Source: a virus. Taken from it: 53,213 nucleotides of DNA. The notes beneath the pieces are model-generated. The model saw only the letters and a list, made by a program, of their open reading frames with translations. It had not been told where the DNA came from and ran no database searches. Of the stretch, positions 32,050 to 40,795 are shown piece by piece; position 1 is the stretch's first letter, and every line of letters starts with the position of its first letter. The position numbers and the translations under genes are program-made. Location of the stretch: the IMG/VR virus record IMGVR_UViG_3300021406_000015, positions 1 through 53,213 of that record; one strand, given 5' to 3'.

Positions 32050-32390
32050 GGAGATTGAATCACTGTCAGCCGAACCGCCGTATTATTCGCAAACCACACG
32101 AAGTTCTCCAACGAGCGATGTTACGCAAGATGCTGATGTGTCCTCCGCACTGGAGTGACATGTACTGTGAAGACTGTGTCAAGGAATTTTGCGAGAAGGC
32201 AGAACGCGACCGTCCCGGCCACGTATGGACGGTTGATGAAGGAAAAATAATCTATCTCGAAGACAAAGTAGTAGAGATGGGCCTCGGTCGCCCGTTGGCT
32301 CCAAATGAGAGTGTGATCCACAGAGACGATAATCCGCTCAATAACCGCCGAGAGAATCTAGAACTCATCGTCATCGAATCACTGGAGTAA
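32046..32390 (+). CDS. HNH-like protein
   Basis: The 114-residue protein has an N-terminal basic region, cysteines in MYCEDCVKEFC, and a C-terminal HNH_3-type block LGRPLAPNESVIHRDDNPLN with NRRENLELIV, which is the H-N half of phage HNH nucleases. It overlaps the previous gene by an ATGA junction. DNA nicking is likely; target unknown. Confidence 0.75.
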   Translation: MRRLNHCQPNRRIIRKPHEVLQRAMLRKMLMCPPHWSDMYCEDCVKEFCEKAERDRPGHVWTVDEGKIIYLEDKVVEMGLGRPLAPNESVIHRDDNPLNNRRENLELIVIESLE

Positions 32391-32397
32391 GAATCCC

Positions 32398-32955
32398 ATG
32401 ATGCACCACATCCGCCCTTACCAAATATTCGAGCGACTCATAGATACACAGATCACGGTCATGATCCCCACAGAATCCAGCGCTAAATCAAGATCCGTAA
32501 TGATGCTGGAAACTGCTCTACTGATCGCCGTAGCCAGACAGACCAACGTGTCATCGATCCTTGAAATAGGCACCGCATACGGTTATACAGCATTACATTT
32601 AGCTCGGAATACCGACGCTAATGTTACCACCGTAGACATCGACTCGCCTGTAGTTCGCATGTACAAGGGTGAGCCGGAAGAAGAGAGGATCAATGAAGTC
32701 TGCGCAGATTCAAAAACTCTTCCTACACGCAGTTATCAGATGATCTTCATTGACGGCGACCATTCGGCAAGTGGCATCATGGCTGACACGAAATACGCGT
32801 TCCAGTGCTCTCCATCAGTTGTCGCTTGGCACGACTACGGGAATGCAGACTATCCAGATGTAAAACCTTACCTCGACAAGGTAAGCGATGCGTATGAATT
32901 ATTTCACGTCAATGATTCATGGCTAGTGTTCTGGTTCCGGGAAGGTTTGGGATGA
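32398..32955 (+). CDS. SAM-dependent methyltransferase
   Basis: The 185-residue protein is a class I methyltransferase of the Methyltransf_24 kind: motif I ILEIGTAYGYTALHLARN, motif II VTTVDIDSP, motif IV YQMIFIDGDHSASG and VVAWHDYGNADYPDVKP. O-methyltransferases of this group act on sugars or small molecules, which fits the two glycosyltransferase genes that follow with short overlaps. Together they may modify a glycan on the virion or host surface. Confidence 0.87.
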   Translation: MMHHIRPYQIFERLIDTQITVMIPTESSAKSRSVMMLETALLIAVARQTNVSSILEIGTAYGYTALHLARNTDANVTTVDIDSPVVRMYKGEPEEERINEVCADSKTLPTRSYQMIFIDGDHSASGIMADTKYAFQCSPSVVAWHDYGNADYPDVKPYLDKVSDAYELFHVNDSWLVFWFREGLG

Positions 32956-33620
32956 AAGACCTTCTTGTTATTATGTGCAACTCCACAGGCGAACTTCGGG
33001 GAACAATGCCGCTCTACTTGACACAACTTGAAGAGGCAGGTATCCACTACCACGTCGAGTCAATACCGCCGCCAGATTCAACGATTGCCTTCAAACTACG
33101 CGTGATCCGCAAGGTCATTCCTGAACACGCAGATTACGAATTTCACATCTTCACAGACGCCTTTGATGTGCAATTTCTAGGACAAAAGGAGCACATCCTC
33201 AAACAAATTCCACGCGATGGAATTCTTCTCGCCGCAGAGAAGAACTGTCATCCTCCAGAATGCAAGGCATTGAAGATTCCCGATGTAGGCCCATGGATGT
33301 ATGCCAATGGTGGCCTGTGGGCAGGAACACCTGAAAGCATCTTGAACTGGTGTGATGAGATCGAAGCACATCCGCTCTATCGTCCAGACAAAATCGATCA
33401 GTTACTCTATAACGAACTACTGGCCGAGGGATCTGAACTCGCACGCATTGACTTCAAGACAACACTATTCTTCTGCCTGTACAGTGGGTACCCTGAACTT
33501 GACTTTGCTTCCGGAATGCCCATCAACACACGCTACTGCACGTTCCCGTCATTTATCCATGCGAACGGCTGCTGGTCCTCAAAAGAAATGGTGGAAAAAT
33601 ATGAAAGGAGCCTTCTATGA
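32952..33620 (+). CDS. glycosyltransferase (PLOD/galactosyltransferase-like)
   Basis: From the ATG at 32952 (ATGA overlap) the protein has 222 residues. YEFHIFTDAFDVQFLGQKEH supplies a DxD-like metal site, and MYANGGLWAGTPESILNWCD plus YRPDKIDQLLYNELL match the acceptor side of PLOD-type glycosyltransferases. FIHANGCWSSKEMVEKY closes the domain. It would add a sugar using a nucleotide-sugar donor. Confidence 0.85.
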   Translation: MKDLLVIMCNSTGELRGTMPLYLTQLEEAGIHYHVESIPPPDSTIAFKLRVIRKVIPEHADYEFHIFTDAFDVQFLGQKEHILKQIPRDGILLAAEKNCHPPECKALKIPDVGPWMYANGGLWAGTPESILNWCDEIEAHPLYRPDKIDQLLYNELLAEGSELARIDFKTTLFFCLYSGYPELDFASGMPINTRYCTFPSFIHANGCWSSKEMVEKYERSLL

Positions 33621-34279
33621 TTCCTCTGTTTATCCCGGTAGTTAACAGGATGGACCTTCTCGACAAGGCCATTCGCAGTACATGGAAGAGCGGCGTCGAA
33701 ACCATTGTCATCAACAATTCCAACGAATGGAGTATCCCCTGCGCCACTGCGACGACTGTTTATGAGCCGCCAGTACCCTTGACTTTCGCGCAGTCTCAGA
33801 ATTTTATGTTGCGCCAAGCTCTAGGCTACGACTACATCCACGGTCGCTCCGAATCAGTCAAACATCCGTTTTACTTATTTATGCATAATGACTCAGAGGC
33901 AGGAGAAGGCACCGTTCAAAAGCTTGTTGCGATGGCAAATGCCTACACTATACAAAAACGCAATTGGGGTGTAATTTTCACGGCTTATGATGCTCTCGCA
34001 GCCTTCAACACGAAGGCTTTCCAACAAATAGGCGGGTGGGATCAGAACCTTGAGTGGTATCACGGGGACACCGATATTTACAGGCGTTTACGCCTTGCGG
34101 GTTACGAGATGTTGGAATCAAATCTTCCGGTCAAACACGAGCCCTCACAGACACTCAATTCAGATCCTATGATCAGCATGAAGGTTAATCTTATGTTTCC
34201 GTGTAGAGTTAATTACTATCGCGCTAAATGGGGAGGCGATGCCGGAAACGAAACGTTCATCACTCCTTTCAACAGATAG
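33617..34279 (+). CDS. family 2-like glycosyltransferase
   Basis: The 220-residue protein has the GT-A order of family 2 enzymes: MIPLFIPVVNRMDLLDKAIR, TIVINNSNEW, LFMHNDSEAGEGTVQKLV (metal-binding DxE) and FQQIGGWDQNLEWYHGDTDI with YRRLRLAGYE. It overlaps the previous gene by ATGA and ends the glycan-modification run. Substrate unknown. Confidence 0.86.
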   Translation: MIPLFIPVVNRMDLLDKAIRSTWKSGVETIVINNSNEWSIPCATATTVYEPPVPLTFAQSQNFMLRQALGYDYIHGRSESVKHPFYLFMHNDSEAGEGTVQKLVAMANAYTIQKRNWGVIFTAYDALAAFNTKAFQQIGGWDQNLEWYHGDTDIYRRLRLAGYEMLESNLPVKHEPSQTLNSDPMISMKVNLMFPCRVNYYRAKWGGDAGNETFITPFNR

Positions 34280-34335
34280 CGCTACAATAAGGCATCCGAA
34301 AACCCGGCGGTCCGGGAGCCGCAAGCGAGGACCGT

Positions 34336-34536
34336 ATGCCTGTTATGTTGTCTCCTGAAGAGTTGGCGAAGTGGGCTGAAGAGAGAGCGCTCCAACAGGG
34401 GAATTTCAAGTTGCCGGAAGAGAAGCTGATGCTGATGTTTGACTTTCTGAAGAAGATTCACTACCACATCCTTTCTATTGAAATTCAGGATGCGTGCAAA
34501 AAGCGAGCGGGATTTCCGGGGATCGAACGGAACTAA
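34336..34536 (+). CDS. small helical protein
   Basis: Sixty-six residues (MPVMLSPEELAKWAEERALQ...), almost entirely alpha-helical, with a ribosome site GCGAGGACCGT. The 56 bp upstream hold a CCCGGCGGTCCGGG inverted repeat, possibly a weak terminator or processing site. Function is unknown. Confidence 0.7.
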   Translation: MPVMLSPEELAKWAEERALQQGNFKLPEEKLMLMFDFLKKIHYHILSIEIQDACKKRAGFPGIERN

Positions 34537-34556
34537 GCAACAATGGGAGAGAAGAA

Positions 34557-34889
34557 ATGAACAAGTTGACGCCCGAGCAGTACATCGCAGCACGGCAGAT
34601 GATTGATGTGGAAATTATCGGAGCGTTAGACCAACATAAAGGGAAAATCCTCGATAGTTGGTATGACAAACTGGCTTCTATCCTGCAATTTCACGATCCA
34701 GACGCACCGACGTCAACGGGACGTGCGCTAATCGGAGAGTCGATGACCGTCGCAGAGTTGATTGGGCATCTGAAAACGCTGCCGCAGCACTACATCGTGA
34801 AGTCTGGGACCGTCAATGGTCTCGCCGACGAAGATGTGAAGCCGGACTTCGTAACGGCCAACCATGAGCGAAAAGTTGTAGTAATATGA
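34557..34889 (+). CDS. hypothetical phage protein
   Basis: I use the ATG at 34557 behind GGGAGAGAAGAA, giving 110 residues. The N-terminal half is helical (LTPEQYIAARQMIDVEIIGA); the C-terminal half contains TVAELIGHLKTLPQHYIVKS and DFVTANHERKVVVI, a pattern also seen in small phage proteins of unknown role. Its stop overlaps the ATG of an 18-residue reading frame. Confidence 0.72.
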   Translation: MNKLTPEQYIAARQMIDVEIIGALDQHKGKILDSWYDKLASILQFHDPDAPTSTGRALIGESMTVAELIGHLKTLPQHYIVKSGTVNGLADEDVKPDFVTANHERKVVVI

Positions 34890-34942
34890 ATCCGCCAAGA
34901 ACGTATGAAGTCCAGATTCTGGACGAAAGGATAAGGGAATAA
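34886..34942 (+). CDS. 18-residue reading frame carrying a palindrome copy
   Basis: ATG overlaps the TGA of the gene before it. The peptide MNPPRTYEVQILDERIRE contains VQILD, the translation that the palindrome gives in one frame. It may be a real tiny protein or the remnant of a longer gene. Confidence 0.3.
   Translation: MNPPRTYEVQILDERIRE
34910..34924. repeat. 15-bp palindrome, perfect copy
   Basis: GTCCAGATTCTGGAC, an exact consensus match, between two plus-strand genes. Confidence 0.87.
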
Positions 34943-34992
34943 GCAACGATTTCGAAGACGGCCTTTTCTCTGGATGCGCTTCAACCAGCGCT

Positions 34993-35322
34993 ATGCCAAC
35001 AAACTCTGAACCGATCACGTTAGAGTACCTTCTGAAAATGAAGGCAGAATTTGACGCCAAGTTTCCTGAACCACTCAAGTTCAAGAACGGCGCAGACATG
35101 AGTCCTGAAACCTTTGCGGCTCTTGGAATTCCTATGGTGACTAAGGATGATGCAAAACCGTGGCTAGACCCTTATCTCCATCACCGTATTACCGGCATTG
35201 ACATTCACATCGTTCCCGGCTTGGAGTTTGGAGATGTGCAAGAGTGCCGATGCCAAGAACGCGCAGACTACATTAAATCTCTCAAAGAGACTCCACCCGA
35301 ACAAACCCATACCGACCGCTAG
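34993..35322 (+). CDS. hypothetical protein, last plus-strand gene of the cassette
   Basis: A 109-residue protein (MPTNSEPITLEYLLKMKAEF...) with a helical start, FAALGIPMVTKDDAKPWLDP, YLHHRITGIDIHIVPGLEFG and a CRCQERADYIK end. No Shine-Dalgarno is visible. Its last 41 bases overlap the convergent nuclease gene. Function is unknown. Confidence 0.68.
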   Translation: MPTNSEPITLEYLLKMKAEFDAKFPEPLKFKNGADMSPETFAALGIPMVTKDDAKPWLDPYLHHRITGIDIHIVPGLEFGDVQECRCQERADYIKSLKETPPEQTHTDR

Positions 35323-36205
35323 GCTCTGCACCACCATGGCAATTTGAGCGAAAAATGCAAGGCCGAGGAAAATCACAGGTCGAAAGATTTTGAATTGGCA
35401 GCACTTTAGTTTCTGCCATTTTGTCCAGTTTCTGGACGGCTAGATCAATAACATGATCTCGGGCCGACTTCTCGGGAACTGGTAAATCAACCAAAAGCAA
35501 GGAATCCTGCAAAACGCCATCATCCAGCATCGATTGCAGCCATGCTTGGCTGGAGATTTGATCATGATCTTCTCGCCAGCATTGAATCCAAGTATCTTTA
35601 AATCTACTGCTTATGTCGTTGCGTTTTCGGAATCTAATCGTCTTGTTGGCTGGATGCATAACAGCCTTACTCCAATATCCGTAATACTTTCCACTTCGAT
35701 GGGCACCAAGAATCACGACGGCGATTTGAAGTGGCAAACCATGGATACAGACATTTGCAAGGCTGGCCCAGCTTCGAAGGACACTGTAATGGCGGTTTTC
35801 ATCCCATGCACTGACGAAAATAACCCGCCGTAGATGTGTCCCGGAGGTGTCTAGGTACACGTCCGAGGTCCATGTATGACCCTTTCCTATCTCTACCGGC
35901 TCTGACGGCCTCCATGGGCCTCCCTTACGTAGAGCGGTGGTCACAACGTCGGCTATGCAGGCAAGGTGAACAACCTCTGAATGCACGTCCATCTGGGTGC
36001 TTATCAACTGGTGGTCGGCTCCTAAGCCGTATACTTCTTCCCCAGCGACTTCACCTATATCTTTTCGGATTGCCTCGGTAACGCCAGCCCGGACGCCGAT
36101 CTGAAGCATTTGAGTTGTCGAGAGCTTATTTGATTCCCACGCCCGCATCCAAAATGCCTTTCTCGGGCATTCTTCGTAGGCTGTCAAAATCTCATCAGTT
36201 GTCAT
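35282..36205 (-). CDS. PD-(D/E)XK nuclease, RecB/Cas4-like
   Basis: The 307-residue protein has the normal order of the family: EILTAYEECPRKAFWMRAWE then TTQMLQIGVRAGVTEAI at the N-terminus, a catalytic region around SDVYLDTSG, and a C-terminal cysteine group LSTCDFPRPCIFRSNCHGG that could hold an iron-sulfur cluster with the N-terminal Cys. It is the second such nuclease in the window, alone and convergent with the cassette. It may process DNA ends. Confidence 0.75.
   Translation of the reverse strand: MTTDEILTAYEECPRKAFWMRAWESNKLSTTQMLQIGVRAGVTEAIRKDIGEVAGEEVYGLGADHQLISTQMDVHSEVVHLACIADVVTTALRKGGPWRPSEPVEIGKGHTWTSDVYLDTSGTHLRRVIFVSAWDENRHYSVLRSWASLANVCIHGLPLQIAVVILGAHRSGKYYGYWSKAVMHPANKTIRFRKRNDISSRFKDTWIQCWREDHDQISSQAWLQSMLDDGVLQDSLLLVDLPVPEKSARDHVIDLAVQKLDKMAETKVLPIQNLSTCDFPRPCIFRSNCHGGAEPSGRYGFVRVESL
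35423..35437. repeat. 15-bp palindrome inside the second RecB-like gene
   Basis: GTCCAGTTTCTGGAC, 14 of 15 consensus bases, encoding VQKLD on the minus strand. Confidence 0.75.
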
Positions 36206-36255
36206 TGAGAGGGATTACGTGGGGCGGTCGGCATAGGCACCAAATATCCGCTTCG

Positions 36256-36261
36256 TATACA
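36256..36261 (+). promoter_or_regulatory. -10-like box of the DUF559 gene
   Basis: TATACA, 7 nt (ATAACCT), ATG at 36269; an overlapping TACAAT lies 5 nt before the ATG. No Shine-Dalgarno is present. Confidence 0.35.
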
Positions 36262-36268
36262 ATAACCT

Positions 36269-36829
36269 ATGCTTACTAAACTTGCCAAGGTTGATGGCAA
36301 GACGGTGCTCCTCGGATCAAACGATGGTTGCGTCGTTTCGCCTAAGCGTCAATTCCTTCTAAACAATCTCTCCGATCATCGCAAGCGTATTCCAACGCCA
36401 GCCGAAAAGAAGATGCTTTGGCACCTTAATGTGTTCTGTCGAATGCTCAATAAGAACCTTAGATACCGTCGCGAAATGCCAATCCATTTCTCTTCTACTA
36501 TCGGGCGTGTGGTTGACTTGGCTATTCCTAGCCACAAGATTTTGATTGAAATCGATGGACCTATACATACCTCAATTATCACGAAAGCTACAGATGAATG
36601 GAAGGATTCTATGGCTTTCGATTGTGGATGGAAAACACTTCGATTCACAAATAAACAGGTGTTTGAAGAAATTGGTACAGTGATGTCTATTCTCGCGACA
36701 TCTTTGTTGGCATGTAAACGCCGATTATCCTTTGAAAACCAAGCCAAGTTGAGAGCCATCCAGGCCGAACTATCAACTGGTTCCGAGTGGGAGAAAATGG
36801 TCGGAGACTTTATAAAGACAAACAAGTAG
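36269..36829 (+). CDS. DUF559/Vsr-like endonuclease
   Basis: The 186-residue protein has the DUF559 fold: RIPTPAEKKMLWHLNVFCRM, VVDLAIPSHKILIEIDGPIH (the D-x-E acid pair), then DSMAFDCGWKTLRFTNKQVF. These Vsr-like nucleases occur as free-standing mobile genes in phages. It lies alone on the plus strand between minus-strand genes and has its own promoter-like box, which fits a mobile insertion. Confidence 0.83.
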   Translation: MLTKLAKVDGKTVLLGSNDGCVVSPKRQFLLNNLSDHRKRIPTPAEKKMLWHLNVFCRMLNKNLRYRREMPIHFSSTIGRVVDLAIPSHKILIEIDGPIHTSIITKATDEWKDSMAFDCGWKTLRFTNKQVFEEIGTVMSILATSLLACKRRLSFENQAKLRAIQAELSTGSEWEKMVGDFIKTNK

Positions 36830-36848
36830 CAACCGAGGGAAGGGGTCT

Positions 36849-36863
36849 GTCCAGAATCTAGAT
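36849..36863. repeat. 15-bp palindrome, diverged copy
   Basis: GTCCAGAATCTAGAT, 13 of 15 consensus bases, intergenic between the DUF559 gene and a small minus-strand gene. Confidence 0.65.
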
Positions 36864-36889
36864 AAAAGCGCATACGTTCCCCGTGGAAA

Positions 36890-37090
36890 CTATTCATCCT
36901 CGTCGTCGGACTCAGATTCAGCGCGAGCGTCGATAATTGCTTGAACAACCTCGGACGCCTCGTATGGCAGAACGTGCCCATCCATCGCACCCTCGCCGGT
37001 AACGTATAGAAGGCACCTTTTCTCATCAATTGCCTTCACAATTTTGACTTCGAACGGATCTACCCAAAAGCCTTCTACCAGTTCAATCAT
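36890..37090 (-). CDS. small acidic-tailed protein
   Basis: Sixty-six residues (MIELVEGFWVDPFEVKIVKA...) forming a small beta domain with HVLPYEASEVVQAIIDARAE and a tail ESESDDEDE. The ATG overlaps the TGA of the metallopeptidase gene. The start resembles small phage proteins that bind nucleic acid edges, but no family is recognised. Confidence 0.72.
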   Translation of the reverse strand: MIELVEGFWVDPFEVKIVKAIDEKRCLLYVTGEGAMDGHVLPYEASEVVQAIIDARAESESDDEDE

Positions 37091-37956
37091 GGAATCACCG
37101 TATTCACTTTCTTGGTGGGATTGAGACGCTTTGCCTGTTCGAGGAGCGCACGCGCTGAAGTCGGTTGTGTTTTTCCTCCAATCAACGGATCGGCAGGAAG
37201 CATTCCTAAACCGGGAGTATCGTAGCGCGGCAGTCCGGGTGCTTCGGGACTTGTTTCTATACTGACTGGTTTCTGTAATCCGACAAATTCCAGCAACGAA
37301 TTACGATTCAGATCTTCACTCATTCCCGGCATGTCCGCTAGCTGTTTGATGAATGGATGATACGCCTGTTGAAGCATATACATCCGCTTTTCGTCGGCCT
37401 GCGTAATCTTTCCGGTCGCGGCCTTTTTGAGATATTGATCGTGATACGCCTTGTAGTCCTTAACAATTTCAGCTTGCTGTTCAGCATTAAAATCAGAAAC
37501 TGTCTTTCCTTGGCTTCTCGCTTTGACCAATCCTGCGATGCCGCCATATTCATAGGGAGAGCGGCCCTCCCCAACAATCGGGACGGAGATCGGCGATAAT
37601 TCTTTGTTACGAGTATCCTGAAATGTATGAGTTAATTCGTGATTAAGAATCGGCGGTCCATAGAGGTCAGGAGCCAATACCGAGATCCTGTACGGATCTT
37701 CCGAATTAACCTTGGCAGTCGAGCGCCTGTCTTCGTAGGTTTCCGGAGCGGTGACAACCTGTCTCACCTTGCTCATATCTAACTTTTGTTTAAGGAATGT
37801 GGGGACAGCGTCGTATCCCGGCATCTCATCGTCTTCGGTTTCTTTATGACCACGTATGGCCGCAATGATTTGGTCGTCTCGGAAACCGCCCGGAAACGAG
37901 ATGATGCCTAACCCATCCACATGCACTAATTTCGCTTTGTCTTGAGGGTCGGGCAC
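37087..37956 (-). CDS. metallopeptidase-like phage protein
   Basis: The 289-residue protein contains PPILNHELTHTFQDTRNKEL, a zincin-type HELTH motif with a plausible third ligand region EGRSPYEYGG downstream. The N-terminal 50 residues (VDGLGIISFPGGFRDDQIIA) look like a short virion-targeting or assembly domain found in internal proteins. It precedes two large internal virion proteins on the same strand, so it may be packaged and act on host envelope or virion proteins. Confidence 0.75.
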   Translation of the reverse strand: MPDPQDKAKLVHVDGLGIISFPGGFRDDQIIAAIRGHKETEDDEMPGYDAVPTFLKQKLDMSKVRQVVTAPETYEDRRSTAKVNSEDPYRISVLAPDLYGPPILNHELTHTFQDTRNKELSPISVPIVGEGRSPYEYGGIAGLVKARSQGKTVSDFNAEQQAEIVKDYKAYHDQYLKKAATGKITQADEKRMYMLQQAYHPFIKQLADMPGMSEDLNRNSLLEFVGLQKPVSIETSPEAPGLPRYDTPGLGMLPADPLIGGKTQPTSARALLEQAKRLNPTKKVNTVIP

Positions 37957-37993
37957 ACGGAAAGTATATCCCTAAACCTAAGAAGTTGTTGGA

Positions 37994-38260
37994 TTAGCTA
38001 ATCCAACACTTTATCCATCGGTCTGATAATTGAACGTTCAACTTCTCTAAGTCGAGTCCACGATCCTCTGCACTCTGCAACGCAGACCTCAGCGTCTTAA
38101 CAAGACGTGGGCTTAACTGAACTTTACTACCTGAAATAACGACGAGATCCGCCTGCCTATCGCTTTGGCTGGTTTCTCCTGAATTTTGCGCTTTAGTCGT
38201 AACGGCTACTGCCGCAATTCCTGCCGCCATCACACTCTTTGAAAAAGTACGTCTATCCAT
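37994..38260 (-). CDS. Tat-signal small protein
   Basis: The 88-residue protein begins with a twin-arginine signal MDRRTFSKSVMAAGIAAVAV and is exported in a folded state if the host has Tat. The mature domain (LVVISGSKVQLSPRLVKTLR) is short and unrecognised. The ribosome site is strong (AAGGAGGGGTGTA). It is the second Tat-signal protein of the window. Regulatory or exclusion functions are possible. Confidence 0.72.
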   Translation of the reverse strand: MDRRTFSKSVMAAGIAAVAVTTKAQNSGETSQSDRQADLVVISGSKVQLSPRLVKTLRSALQSAEDRGLDLEKLNVQLSDRWIKCWIS

Positions 38261-38280
38261 TACACCCCTCCTTATCTGTG

Positions 38281-38308
38281 AAAGGCGCGGGGGGCAACCC
38301 GCGCCTTT
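38281..38308. terminator. terminator hairpin after the internal virion gene
   Basis: GGCGCGGG/CCCGCGCC with AAA and TTT flanks on both sides, so it could stop transcription from either direction. The 90 bp from here to the gene end contain no other feature. Confidence 0.6.
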
Positions 38309-38401
38309 GGCCTTGCTTATGTCAAGCGTTCCTGCGTCTATACCCTTTAACGTCCTCTTGAACGCAAGTTTAGCATAAAATTATAAAAACACACCATTAT
38401 G

Positions 38402-40795
38402 TTACTGCACTGGCACTATGGTTCCACTCGATTCATCGTAGTAGTGGGTTGCACTGGGATGAACGCCAGCGGGGACAGCTTGCGAGGATGGCGGTGCCAT
38501 CCCTGCCTTACTGAAACTCTTTTGAAGCTCCTCAGCTTGTTTTAGAAGCTCGGTTGGGCCTTCCTTTATCTGATTCACAAGTTCAGATACGCTATCCGAC
38601 TTCTCATTATTCTGGGAAACTATTCCGCCTTTTAAAAATGCAGACACCGCAGGAGAAACCGCGATTGGCCTCTTTTGAGCTGCCGCTTGTCTCAAAACCT
38701 CACTCAGTCCATTGACAATATGGATACGATCTGCAAAAGGAACTTTCTGTAATGTTTCCAATTCTCCTTTGGGTGGTTTCGTAAACCACGCCCTTACTTT
38801 CGGATCATCGAGCATGTGCTGAATCATAAATGGAGTCATTTCAGCAACAGCATAGGCAGCTCCAATGTCACCGACTAAAGGGTGGTTTGTAGTTAATCCA
38901 ATAATGACTCCAATTGGCCCAGTCAACAATCTAGCAATTTGCCAGCGGCTTACATCTGTCCAACTCGCCAGCTTCTTATCAATGAAATCATCACGCATTT
39001 TCTGTGTATCAACTTCGGGGATTTCAACTGGCTCTTGTTTCAACTTTTCAACCGTTTGTATCCCCGGCGCAATTGGTGGCTCTTTGATCATCCCACGAGC
39101 AGTAGTGTCACTTGGAAGCGCATCCAATACTTCTTTCGACCTGTCAATCGCCTCTCCAAGCCTTCCAATTTCTGGATCATAAGATGCCAACATTGCACGA
39201 CGATCATCCTCGCCAGAGTCACGCATAAAATCAGAGGAGGTAGTTGTCTGTGATTTTCTCGCCACTGTATTTGTTTCTCTTATTGGATCATGAAACGTCT
39301 CCATGTAGTGACGATAAAATGCGCGGTCGGATTTTACCTGATCTCCAACACCAAAATTATCAGCAATCTTTTGCAGACCGTCATCCACAACTTCCAATGC
39401 AGCTTTATATCCCTGATATTCGTCGCCGGGGAGATGACCTCCTGACAATTGCTTTCCTATTTCTGAACGATATCCTTGTAAATCTCGCCATGTCATCGGA
39501 TCGCTTGAGTTCATACGATCCTGAATACTCTTGATGATTTTAGGAAGTGCCCCTTCTGTGCCAGTAATACGGCTTTCATAGGCACTAACAATACGATCTG
39601 AAACATTCAGATCATTCAGGGCACCGGGAGTAATATCGGGAGGAATTGTTTCATCATTCAACAACTGACGCTGGTCGTCATATCGCTTATCGGCTTCTGC
39701 TTTAGCCTTCTTCTGCGCATCGATAATACGACGATTACGTTCCTTGGATTGCAATTCTATGTGATCCTCAAGACCTTTACGCGCATCAGGTATGGCTTTA
39801 GCTGCTTCGTTTTGTCTATCTGAATCTGTGCTTTCTTTACGAAATTTAGCAGTGTTTTCACGGTTGGCTTCGCGTGCCACTTTACCTGCATCCCGATGTT
39901 TTCCTTGAGCTTCAATGTTTTCCTTTTCAACTTTCTCAGCTTCCTTGTTTGCGTCCTCAGCAGCCTTTATCACTCCCCTCTTTACAACTCTTCCCCCTGC
40001 TCCCAACATTGTTTGAGCAACATTATGTACAGCGGGAATTTTTGCCATAACTTTTGCGACGTCTTTTGGTAGATGAGGTGCTTCATATATAGATAAAGCG
40101 CCTAAGCCTACTCCGAGTAGTCCCCACCAATCACGTGCAGCTATTTTCTCCGCAGATTGCTCGCGTACTTGCTCTGCCCACGGCCCAACTCCCGGTATGA
40201 TCGCTGCACCACCATGCATGGCTGCTTCGTATGGTTGTCCGCTCTTTACTGCTTTAAGAGATTTCTCACCCTCTTCTACTTGTGGCTCGATTAGACGTGT
40301 GACAGGTCCGCCAGCCGCCGCAATTGGTGTATTAAATGCCGAATGAGACTTTTCATATTCATTTGTTCTCGGATCAAAAACTGCTGCTGCACCTTTTAGT
40401 GCAGATAGGAGATCGGAACTATAAGTCTTCCACAAACCTTGTTTATCATCCTCTGGAGCCACCATAGGCTGACCGGCAGTATTTCTGCCGACAACCTTGA
40501 CCCCGCTAGAAACTGCAATGTCCTTGAGAGCGGGATCGGCGGCAGCGTCACGCATGTACGTCTTCGCGTGTTCGGGAGTCAGCCTGTAACCGACTTTGAA
40601 CGCAGGACCGACGTTGATGTACGGAATCTTCTGTATTTTGCCGCTCTTATCGGTCATGTCATACAGACCATAGCCTTTGCCTGTGTTTGGGTCTATTTTA
40701 TTGACCGTAAAATCAGGCGGACGAACCTCATACTCGTCAGACTTGGACGATGGCGGACGGATCTCGTAATCGTTGTCTACTGCGGAGGCGACCAT
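38402..40795 (-). CDS. large internal virion protein
   Basis: The 797-residue protein begins with two copies of a short motif (DNDYEIRPPS, DEYEVRPPDF), followed by a small globular part, a hydrophobic patch WWGLLGVGLGALSIY (about 225), a long charged coiled coil (residues about 290-370: NKEAEKVEKENIEAQGKHRD), and a helical C-terminus. Size, coiled coils and membrane-active patch are typical of ejection proteins released with the DNA. It overlaps the next upstream gene by 19 nt. No enzymatic motif is seen. Confidence 0.65.
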   Translation of the reverse strand: MVASAVDNDYEIRPPSSKSDEYEVRPPDFTVNKIDPNTGKGYGLYDMTDKSGKIQKIPYINVGPAFKVGYRLTPEHAKTYMRDAAADPALKDIAVSSGVKVVGRNTAGQPMVAPEDDKQGLWKTYSSDLLSALKGAAAVFDPRTNEYEKSHSAFNTPIAAAGGPVTRLIEPQVEEGEKSLKAVKSGQPYEAAMHGGAAIIPGVGPWAEQVREQSAEKIAARDWWGLLGVGLGALSIYEAPHLPKDVAKVMAKIPAVHNVAQTMLGAGGRVVKRGVIKAAEDANKEAEKVEKENIEAQGKHRDAGKVAREANRENTAKFRKESTDSDRQNEAAKAIPDARKGLEDHIELQSKERNRRIIDAQKKAKAEADKRYDDQRQLLNDETIPPDITPGALNDLNVSDRIVSAYESRITGTEGALPKIIKSIQDRMNSSDPMTWRDLQGYRSEIGKQLSGGHLPGDEYQGYKAALEVVDDGLQKIADNFGVGDQVKSDRAFYRHYMETFHDPIRETNTVARKSQTTTSSDFMRDSGEDDRRAMLASYDPEIGRLGEAIDRSKEVLDALPSDTTARGMIKEPPIAPGIQTVEKLKQEPVEIPEVDTQKMRDDFIDKKLASWTDVSRWQIARLLTGPIGVIIGLTTNHPLVGDIGAAYAVAEMTPFMIQHMLDDPKVRAWFTKPPKGELETLQKVPFADRIHIVNGLSEVLRQAAAQKRPIAVSPAVSAFLKGGIVSQNNEKSDSVSELVNQIKEGPTELLKQAEELQKSFSKAGMAPPSSQAVPAGVHPSATHYYDESSGTIVPVQ

